NCBI RefSeq assembly: GCF_947507565.1
Contig: NC_089177.1
Coordinates: forward strand, 1,674,001 to 1,738,000
Length of the DNA stretch: 64,000 nt
Reading direction: 5' to 3'
DNA from: Oscarella lobularis
Lineage: Eukaryota > Porifera > Homoscleromorpha > Homosclerophorida > Oscarellidae
Shown here piece by piece: positions 56,472-64,000 of this stretch. Every line of letters begins with the position of its first letter. Position 1 is the stretch's first letter. Below the pieces are notes generated by a model, which did not search any database, had not been told where the DNA came from, and was given only the letters and a program-made list of their open reading frames with translations. The position numbers and the translations under genes are program-made.

Positions 56472-56713
56472 ACGATTTTTAAAATTGACTTGGACGATTG
56501 TGTTTGGCAGTGATATTATCGCAATTGGAGAGAGTTGCGACGTCATGCCAAGCATCTTACCTATATTTGACGAAATTGGTTGAATACCGGTACAACTCCG
56601 TCGAGATTGATGTTCAATTGTGTACGAAATCTTTTACATTTAGATTGAAGCATCCAGGACCGACCACGTTGAACGAAATCTTCGGAGATTGCTCTAGGTA
56701 CTATAGTGGCCAC
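56472..56713 (+). repeat. 242-bp duplicated segment, copy 2
   Basis: Partner of 48106-48347. It ends exactly where the gypsy LTR starts (TGTCGG at 56714). Confidence 0.85.
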
Positions 56714-56895
56714 TGTCGGGGTTGGACCCTAACATTCCATTGGTGGTTATAAGGAATGCAACATTGTTATGTCTTACCTTATGGGAGGGGTCAAGGGCCC
56801 TCATAAGGCGATGTTTGGCAATAAAGGGTGTTCTTTGGCACTGTACTCGGGACCCACCAGTGGTGTTCGCGGGGGTCGAACCCCCAACCATTACA
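56714..56895 (+). repeat. 5' LTR, 182 bp (TGT...ACA)
   Basis: Begins TGTCGGGGTTGG and ends CCATTACA, giving the usual TGT/ACA ends. The U5-like end carries a perfect hairpin around GGGGGTCGAACCCCC (56871-56885). Confidence 0.8.
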
Positions 56896-56898
56896 TTG

Positions 56899-56916
56899 TG
56901 GTGACAGGTGTGGGAT
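56899..56916 (+). promoter_or_regulatory. Candidate tRNA primer-binding site
   Basis: TGGTGACAGGTGTGGGAT starts three bases after the LTR with the TGG expected from tRNA 3'-CCA. The tRNA identity cannot be assigned from here. Confidence 0.5.
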
Positions 56917-56950
56917 CCTGTTGCCGAATTTCCAATAGTAGGCAACCCGG

Positions 56951-57898
56951 ATGCTAACGAGAGCGAAGGCAAGAGAAGCACAAATGGATCGCGACGAAAA
57001 CGCCCCCGACGACGACACGCGTCGAGAGGCGACGAAGGGCGAGGCTCGCAACACAGGAGCGAAAGCGGCGGCGACAGGCGAACAGACGGGAACCGCGGAG
57101 CTGGCGGCGATCCTGGAATACATGCAGAGGCGAGATGAAGCACGAATGGAGAACGAACGTAACCGACAACGCGAGCAGCTCGAAAGGTGGGTACGCGAAA
57201 GGGAGCGCTTACTCGAAGAGCGTCGACGTGAAGCGGAGGCGGCGGAACGGCGAGAAAGGCAGCTACAGGAAATGTTGAAGTCGTTTAAGGAAACGCCCCC
57301 TCCGAAACAACGGGTAAAGGATCTGAAAATAGCGCCGTTACGGAACGACGAAGACATCGAAAGGTACCTGACGTCGTTCGAACGAATCGCGGCCGCGTGC
57401 GACTGGGAAAAATCGACGTGAGCGGTTCGGTTGGCGGCCGTACTCACGGGAAAGGCGAAGGACGCCCATGCGAATATGGACACGGTCGATATCACGGATT
57501 ACGACGCGCTGAAGAAAGCAATTTTGAAACGATACGACATCGACGAAGAAACGTACCAGCAGCGGTTCCGCCAAGTAAGAAAGAATCCGGGGGAGACTTT
57601 CGCGGAGGTGGGACTGCGCGCACGAGACTTGGCGAATAAATGGACGAGCTTCGCGGCGTTGTCCAAAGAGGATTTGATGGAGAAGGTCGTTCTCGAACAA
57701 GTGCTGTCGCTTATGCCACCAGCGACGCAGATTCGCGTTCGGAAAACGAAACCCAAAACAACGAAGGAAGCGTGTGAACTAGCGGATAATATGGCACGCG
57801 CGAGAAAGGTCACTAATGAGGGGCGGAGCTCGCATGGCGACAAGCGCGATGCGAAAGGTGATACGTCTAAAGGCAAAACCCGAGATGGCGCCTTCTGA
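56951..57898 (+). pseudogene. Gypsy gag, one internal stop
   Basis: MLTRAKAREAQMDRDENAPD, then a long charged coiled-coil region (RNRQREQLERWVRERERL, EERRREAEAAERRERQ). The capsid-like part follows: LRNDEDIERYLTSFERIAAA, then a TGA at 57419-57421 where Arg is expected, RLAAVLTGKAKDAHANMD, YQQRFRQVRKNPGETF, LEQVLSLMPPATQIRVR. Removing the single stop gives one continuous frame. It overlaps the pol frame by about 80 nt, pol being in the +1 frame. Confidence 0.85.
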
Positions 57899-60195
57899 AA
57901 ACAAGGCCAGCGGCGAGAATAAGGAAGAAAAACCTCGAAGATCAAAGTCGACGTGCTGGATATGTGGAAAGGAGGGCCACATATCGCTGCATTGCCCTTC
58001 GAAGAAAAACACGGGAGGCGCGGCTAAACGAGAAACCAGAAGCGGACTCTACGTCGGTGACAGCGATAGTGAGAACGAAGGAACAAGACCGAATGCGCGT
58101 TTTGAAAAGGCGGGCACCGTGGGAGGAGTGCCCGTAACGATTACGATCGACACTGGAGCGTCGCGAACGCTGGTACGAAGGGACTTGGTTCCGGAGGAAA
58201 GCATCAGGCGCGACGAACCAATCGGAATTATATGTGCACATGGGGACGAGAAGGCGTACCCAACGGCGGAGGTGGAAGTTCGTGTGGAGGGCGAACGTTT
58301 CACCGTTGTGGCGGGAGTAGTGGAGACACTTCCAGCAGCGGTCCTGTTAGGAAAAGACGTCGGAGATCTGGACGACCTCGTAAAGAAGAAGGAATTTGCG
58401 TGTGTCGTGATCACGCGTCAGAGGGCTAGAGCAGAGGCTGTACCCGTGGCCGAGCAGGAGCGAAAGGAGGCCGAGTGTGGGGCAACGCCGACGACGCTCG
58501 ACCTGGAAGAGGCAACCGAGGTGGATGCGTCTGTGGTAGCTGACGAAATCGATTCGCAGGAAGCGAGCGACGGAGATGAAGACGACGAATTCGACGCTGC
58601 GGACGGAGAGCCCGGCGGGGATCCGTTTAGAATCTACCCACTTCCGACGGGAGAGTCGAATCAGCCTGGCTCGGGAGGCGAGGAGCGCCAAACGAGGAGT
58701 CAGCGACGGGAGGAGCGGTCTCAGTGGAAAGACCAAGTTGGGCTTGGCGTGGATCGGGAGGGGTTCCGCAAGTTACAAGAGGACGACCCGTCGTTGGCGA
58801 AAATACGTCGCGAAGCGATCGACAACGTAGGGAAGGCGGTTGTGGGGCAGTTCTATCGGCAGGAAGGACTGTTATATCGCCGATGGGTGGAGCGGGGATC
58901 TGGGGAGGAAGACCCGTTAGTTGCCGCTCAAGCTGAGGCCGGCGGTGATGCGTTTGGGGCACAGCGTGCTGATGGCGGGGCACCTGGGCCGCAGGAAAAC
59001 GACCAAGCGAATCGCGGCAAGGTACTACTGGCCGGGACAGAGAAAGGATGTGGCGGAGTTCTGCAAAAGTTGTCCGGAGTGTCAACGCTCGGCGTCCAGA
59101 CGAAAGAAGGACAAGGCTGAGTTGATCCCCATTCCGACGCGTTGCGATGGACATCGTCGGTCCTTTGCCCCGTACGAAATCGGGCAACAAGTACATCTTG
59201 GTGATGTGCGATTACGCTACCAGGTGGCCGGAGGCTGTGGCGCTAAAGGCTATCGATGCGGAAACGGTGGCGGAGGAAATGGTGCGAATCTTTACGAGGG
59301 TCGGAGTACCTGAAGAGATGCTGACGGATCAGGGCGCGAACTTCACATCGGGACTGATGAAAGAAGTACATCGGTTTTTGGGAGTGAAGCCGATCCGCAC
59401 AAGCCCTTATCATCCTCAAACCGACGGACTGGTGGAGCGATTCAACAGAACGCTGAAGTCAATGCTGAAGAAGGCGCACGAAGGTGATCCGGTAGTACGG
59501 GAATGGGACAGAGCGCTACCGTACTTGCTGTTTGCGTACCGAGAGGTTCCTCAGGAATCGACTGGCTTTCACCCTTCGAACTACTCTACGGGCAAAACGT
59601 TCGAGGGCCGTTAGACATCCTGCGAGAAACGTGGGTGAGTCAGGAAAAGAATCCGGAGAACGTGATCCAATACGTTCTGGGGATGCGCGAGCGTTTGGAG
59701 GGAACGCTGCTGCACGCGCAGGAAAATTTGGGCCAAGCTCAGGCAAAGCAGAAGCACTACTACGACAAGGGAGCTCGTAGCACGACGTTCGAGGTGGGAG
59801 AACAAGTCTTGGTGTTGCTGCCGACAAGCACCCAAAAGCTCTTGGCTCAATGGCAGGGGCCTTACGTAATTCGCTGATAAGTGGGCCCGGTGAATTACGA
59901 AGTTGACATGACGGACAAGCGAAAAAAGATCCGTCTGTTTCGTGTCAACATGCTAAGGAAATGGCATCCCCCTGTGTCAGAGGTAGTCCTGGTGGCAACG
60001 TCGGAGGACGGCGGAGAGGAAGATCTGCTCAACGGCGAGTACGGCGAAATTCCGACGCTCGGAGAAGCGTGGTACCAGGCGAAGATCGGATCGGGACTAG
60101 AAAAAAAAGCAGCAAAAGCAACTGAAGGCACTTCTGGCACGTCATGCCGAACAGTTCTCAGGAATCCCGGGGCGCACGAAAGTAACGGAGCATAA
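57816..60195 (+). pseudogene. Gypsy zinc knuckle-protease-integrase-GPY
   Basis: Zinc knuckle CWICGKEGHISLHC (57.96 kb). Protease GVPVTITIDTGASRTLV with intact DTG (58.15 kb). An acidic linker leads to a pre-integrase segment (FYRQEGLLYRRWVERGSG). Integrase: GHLGRRKTTKRIAARYYWPG, FCKSCPECQ (HHCC), MDIVGPLPRTKSGNKYILVM, LTDQGANFTSG, HPQTDGLVERFNRTLKSML (D, D, E). C-terminal part: FELLYGQNVRGPLDILRETW, LAQWQGPYVIR, double stop at 59875-59880, then PVNYEVDMTDKRKKIRLFRV. Frame changes near 58.9, 59.14 and 59.5 kb. Directly followed by RT instead of an LTR. Confidence 0.85.
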
Positions 60196-61308
60196 AATTC
60201 GTACGGGAGACGCAGTACCAATCAGGCACCGACCGTATCGGATGGCGGAGTCCCAGAGGGAGGTAGCTCGCGAGGAGATCGACCGAATGCTGGAGATGGG
60301 TATCATCCGACCGTCGAAAAGCGAGTGGGCGTCGCCTGCTCTCCTGGTGCCAAAAAAGGATCGCAGCAAACGTTTCTGTGCGGATTATCGAGCTCTGAAT
60401 CGCATCGCGAAGTTCGACGCTTACCCGATGCCGCGGATCGACGAGATCATCGATAGGCTGGGAGGAGCCCGGTACATCTCGACTTTGGATCTCACACGCG
60501 GATATTGGCAGGTCCCCTTAGCAGAAGACTCAATCGAGAAATCGGCGTTTACAACGCCGTTTGGCTTATTTGAATTCTTAGTTATGCCCTTCGGATTACA
60601 TGGGGCACCGGCAACGTTCCAAAGGATGATGGATAACATTCTGCGGGGCGCGGAGAAATTTGCAGCGGCGTACTTAGACGACGTCGTGATCTACAGCGAA
60701 ACCTGGGAAGACCATTTGCTACACCTGGAGGAGGTGATCAATCGTCTGAAATTTCATGGACTAACGGCGAAGCCAAAGAAGGGCGCGTTGGCCACGAAAG
60801 AGGTGCCATTTCTAGGTTACGTCGTAGGAGGAGGACGAGTTCGACCTACGGATGAAAGATCGAGGCTATACAGAAATACGTGCCTCCGGCGACGAAGAAG
60901 GAAGTGAGAGCTTTTCTGGGACTGGCTGGCTACTACCGCGGGTTTATGCCAAACTTTGCAACCGTGGCTGCGCCGCTCTCAGATCTGACGAAGAAACAAG
61001 CGTCTATGAAAGTGAAGTGGAATCCGGCCGCAACGGAAGCGTTCCTGACGCTGAAAGGGTATCTGTGCTCAGCGCCAGTGCTCCTAAGCCCCGACTTCAC
61101 AAAGCCGTTCGTCCTGCGCACGGACGCCTGTGACCGCGGAATTGGAGGAGAGTTGGGTCAAGACGATGAAAGTGGAATCCGTCATCCAATTTTCTACATC
61201 AGTAAGAAATTGCAACCTCGGGAAGAGAGATATGCTACAATTGAAAGAAAATGCTGGGCTATCGTATGGTGCATCAACAAGCTGAAGCCGTACCTGTATG
61301 GAAGGAGT
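60195..61308 (+). pseudogene. Gypsy reverse transcriptase-RNase H, 3' truncated
   Basis: REEIDRMLEMGIIRPSKSEW, ALLVPKKDRSKRFCADYRAL, YISTLDLTRGYWQVPLAEDS, FGLFEFLVMPFGLHGAPATF, AAYLDDVVIYSETWEDHL (catalytic YLDD), VPFLGYVVGGG. After a frame change near 60.85 kb: VRAFLGLAGYYRGFMPNFAT, SPDFTKPFVLRTDACDRGIG, YISKKLQPREERYATIERKC. The match ends at KPYLYGRS (about 61306), beyond which the sequence is unrelated. Confidence 0.9.
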
Positions 61309-62923
61309 GACGGTATCAATTTTCAGATCCCCGCTTTCTCGTGGGAGATTGATGGCTCGCCTAAACACTCCACCATCGTACCAGCCAAAATAAGCTAATT
61401 GCCTCTCTATACCGTAGTCAAAATAGCAAACGCCTCATTCGTCGCCCATTCAGAGTCAGCTAGTTACGCATGCTGTACTGCTTATCGTAACCTCTGCTGC
61501 TGCTGCACAAATGAACGCTCCAGCGCCGCTCAAATGCACCGCACCATCGAGCACCAAACAATGGGGGTCCTTTTCTCGTAACAATTCAATACTTCACTTT
61601 CGTAGTAAGAACGACTGAAAATGAACCTCTCTCTTTTAGTTGGCGGCTAAACCTAAGCAGGCTTGCATACGACGAAGCTAAGCGATCACGATGCTGAAAA
61701 AGAAGGCCATCATCCACACCATGAAGCCTGGTAATTAGATGCAACCGCAGCATTCCAGAGTTCTCTGACGTCATATCCTGTTTCACGAAAGGACCCAAAT
61801 TTCTCCAAAACGAAAAGAGAAGGACCCTAACAAACACCCAGGTGCACAACTACAATCTATCTGACACCAGACGGACACACTCGCGACACCGCACCACAGG
61901 CCACTTTTCCGGTATGCCCGATAGTAAATTTTTACAACCAAAAACTATGTCTCGGTACTCAGGTACCGAGACAAAAATACGATATCTGCACCACTAGAAA
62001 CCTTCGAAAAGGAATGCCACGACGCTGGGTAAGTAAGGAGCGGTCGAAGCTTAATACACGAATAAATAAACAGTTTCTCTTCAACAGCTACGTTTTCCCA
62101 GAGAAACTCAAGACGCTGCTGACAGCAAAGCTGTCAGCAGCGTCCATGAAAAAGCGCCACGGGCGTCTAGAAAGCAACCGCGAGCGGCGTGCAAGAGCGT
62201 ATCTCGCGCTGAAAAACGCGATGTGGGTGAGTCGAAGTCGATCACGCGCAACACGCTCGCGCTCGAACGATCAATCGATCGATCTATGCCCTTTTTTTGT
62301 ACGGCGCAGGGCTAGGGCGCGCGAAGGTCGCCGGTGGCACGTTCGAAAGAAACGGGCCAACCTATTGTTGGCCCGCCGCCTTGAAGGCCGTCCTTCGGGG
62401 TCTTTACTCCGAAGACGTGCAAAATTGCGCAGATCCCGGCGCTCGGGGACGCGCCACATGCGAAGTAGGCTTTTTCTACTATGTTTGAACACGTAGAACT
62501 CACCTTACTTTAGCGGCCGATTGTCAACGTCGAGCTGGGCGAGGTGCTTGAAGCTTTCGACGCAAGGAGCGCCGAACCGGCAAAACGAAGCCACCAAGAA
62601 ATATAATTAGACAAAATATGCGTATCTATTATGACATATAAGGTCTTACTTACCCCAAATAATGTCTTGTACATAATAAAATGACGAAAAAGACCACTTT
62701 TCTGTTTATTAGCGCGCGTTAGTTTGGAACCGTCATCGTTAGACCGAACGTTACAGGCGTTCTACAACGACAATCGAATCTGCTACTAGGCGAATGCATA
62801 GAAAATAGATCAAAGTATTTTTTAAGCGTGTTTTATTTTTTTGACATTTTTTGACCCTTAAGGGAAAGCTCTTGTCGCTTTCTTTTCGACATTTCAGATC
62901 GAGCGTTAGAGCGCTTACCTGTA
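61309..62923. other. Intergenic stretch with two perfect hairpins, no gene
   Basis: TGTCTCGGTAC-TCAG-GTACCGAGACA at 61949-61974 (11-bp stem). GACGCTGCTGACAGC-AAA-GCTGTCAGCAGCGTC at 62112-62144 (15-bp stem). A short GGGCCAAC...GTTGGCCC pair lies near 62.36 kb. Open frames here are Arg/Ser-rich and unconvincing. Confidence 0.5.
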
Positions 62924-63286
62924 ATGGAAGAACAGCCACGTGTCTTTCAGTTGCGTTCGTTTGTTCGAGGTCATCACGCTTATTTAGCTGAATGGACACC
63001 GGATTTCGGAGAAATTCTGCTAGTACACATAGAGCCGGGCAATGTGTACGATCGATATGCAGTGGCAGTGAATAAAGATGGGATCGTTGTTGACCTACCT
63101 CGAGAAATTAGCCGAACTGCCTATTACTTTCTACAGTGCGAAAGGAACTCAATTGAGTGTGAAATCGTCGGTCGAAGGGTGAACCGCGGACGTGGACTTG
63201 GACTCGAAGTGCCATGCCTCTACAAATTCATCGGAAGAAAGGATTTAGTAGAGAAACTTCCTAGTTTGATTGGTAGAGATGACTAG
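62924..63286 (+). CDS. HIRAN-like domain protein, intronless, 120 aa
   Basis: Starts MEEQPRVFQLRSFVRGHHAY. The whole protein is one domain of the HIRAN-like type common in cnidarians and sponges: VRGHHAYLAEWTPDFGEILL, EPGNVYDRYAVAVNKDGIVV, LPREISRTAYYFLQ, IECEIVGRRVNRGRGLGLEV and CLYKFIGRKDLVEKLPSLIG. HIRAN domains in HLTF/Rad5 bind single-stranded 3' DNA ends; free-standing versions have no assigned role. No frameshift. The upstream sequence ends TTTCAG just before the first codons, so an upstream exon is possible; the ATG at 62924 is a sufficient start. Confidence 0.75.
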   Translation: MEEQPRVFQLRSFVRGHHAYLAEWTPDFGEILLVHIEPGNVYDRYAVAVNKDGIVVDLPREISRTAYYFLQCERNSIECEIVGRRVNRGRGLGLEVPCLYKFIGRKDLVEKLPSLIGRDD

Positions 63287-63932
63287 ATGGCCGTAATAAA
63301 GAGTTCTGCAGGGAAGGGTTTGGTCCAAATTTGGTGGCCGCTTTACGTAATGAACAGATGGCCGTATCAGGGATATAATAGAAGAGGGATATGTAACTCG
63401 CGCTATCATGTGACATTTCCTTGATGCAAGCATTGTTACGGTTAGTACCCGTATAGGAGCCTCCAATACGCTTCCGTTTCGTCACTAATATTCTCTTTTA
63501 GCTGAAGCCTTTAGAAAATGTGGACCGAGCCGAACTCGAATTGCGAAAGCGCAATCGCAGCCTGTGCAAACTAGCATGGTTTGATGTCAACCTAGGCAAG
63601 TAGTAAAATCGTAGAATTGCATTTGAATCCGTTCCTTCGCAGCTAAGATATCGACACTTTTCGTCCCATGACGACAAAACTCGACCAATTTTGCTGCAAT
63701 TTACACAACTCATTGACTAGGTGGTTTCAAATCTATTTTCAAAGCAACTTAAGCAAAAATCCTTTTATGGAAGTCGAAATTAGCGTTTAGATGTAAGAAA
63801 AAGAGCTAGCGCACGCTATACATTGACATTCTTTATCGTTTTTCAAGAGCAAGAAGAAGCCGATCGGACGTATCGCTACCATGCAAGCGGCTTCTTCAGA
63901 GTTTTCTGAAGCCATCTGCAATGGTAAGAGTG
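63287..63932. other. 3' flank, no gene recognised
   Basis: No convincing frame on either strand. Confidence 0.4.
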
Positions 63933-64000
63933 TAGCCTCGCAAGCCAGGCTCTCCCATAGTGAAGCGCGCGTTAGCACGTCCACTACTGGGAGAGCCTGG
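63933..64000. mobile_element. Tiny MULE-like MITE, right end beyond the window
   Basis: TAGCCTCGCAAGCCAGGCTC (63933 onward) begins with the same octamer as the elements at 17077 and 49581. CCAGGCTCTCCCA (63945-63957) is repeated inverted as TGGGAGAGCCTGG at 63988-64000, the last bases of the window. The element should therefore be about 80 bp long. Confidence 0.7.

Larger units (their letters stand above)
56714..61308 (+). mobile_element. Ty3/gypsy-type retrotransposon with integrase before RT (Gmr1-like order)
   Basis: 5' LTR, primer-binding region, gag with zinc knuckle, protease, integrase (HHCC and DDE), GPY-type C-terminus, RT, RNase H, in that order. The 3' end is lost inside RNase H near 61308, so there is no 3' LTR here; the related copy at 3201-3865 supplies the missing end. 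Frameshifts and stops are present throughout. Confidence 0.9.

Noticed and set aside
62014-62496. 160-codon Arg-rich plus-strand frame
   Set aside because: Low-complexity Arg/Ser composition, spans the 62.1-kb hairpin, has a similar-length antisense frame and no domain.

Overview
The window is eukaryotic and almost certainly metazoan. Genes are split by short spliceosomal introns (about 50-80 bp, GT-AG, one likely GC-AG). Host-type domain sets include WWE-SAM-U-box, an RNF213-type AAA+ giant protein, a WDR35/IFT121 WD40 exon, and a G2E3-like HECT ligase. The mobile-element mix (Ngaro and DIRS tyrosine-recombinase retrotransposons, Ty3/gypsy including a Gmr1-like domain order, MULE, hAT and rve-type DNA transposons) and the compact introns fit an early-branching animal such as a sponge. 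That placement is inference; no sequence here proves it. A run of 200 N at 45782-45981 marks a scaffold gap, and many genes carry isolated 1-nt frameshifts, so draft-assembly errors and true decay cannot always be separated.

Layout, left to right. 0-3.2 kb: two inverted-repeat elements, then a WWE-SAM-U-box ubiquitin-ligase gene. 3.2-12.5 kb: nested retroelement wreckage, comprising the 3' end of a gypsy element, a decayed Ngaro copy fused to part of a second Ngaro subfamily, and a gypsy gag-protease-RT copy split by a 995-bp hAT-type MITE with an 8-bp target duplication. 14.3-14.9 kb: 5' end of an acidic protein gene. 15.1-20.9 kb: a 5.84-kb unit bounded by inverted termini and 7-bp minisatellites, holding a divergent rve-type transposase (minus) and a HECT E3 gene (plus), with a MULE-like MITE nested inside. 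22.9-24 kb: protein kinase. 24.4-26 kb: a second decayed rve-type transposase. 26.2-31.9 kb: the N-terminal half of an RNF213-like gene, cut off at a minisatellite. 32.4-34.2 kb: tail of a retroelement with a restriction-like nuclease signature, then a dispersed tandem repeat.

35-45.5 kb: minisatellites and satellite-like units surround two well-spliced minus-strand genes: a P-loop ATPase whose C-terminus is a 1-kb Gly/Ser-rich tandem repeat open on both strands, and a C2H2/MULE-domain transposase-derived gene. 46.8-48.1 kb: SAP-SWIM-YqaJ-like gene remnant and one WDR35-like exon. 48.3-55.4 kb: a DIRS fragment (minus) abutting a structurally complete Ngaro element with A1-B1-A2-B2 split direct repeats, carrying a nearly fresh 653-bp MULE-like MITE with a 9-bp target duplication. 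56.7-61.3 kb: a Ty3/gypsy-type element with integrase upstream of reverse transcriptase (Gmr1-like order). 62.9-63.3 kb: a small intronless HIRAN-like gene. The final 68 bases are the start of a tiny third member of the MULE-like MITE family.

The window is dominated by transposition rather than by a pathway. The recurrent host theme is ubiquitin ligation (U-box, HECT, RNF213). The most interesting structures are the HECT-plus-transposase unit, the integrase-first gypsy element, the TAGCCTCG-ended MITE family alongside a MULE-type gene, and the dual-strand-open repeat at the end of the ATPase gene.
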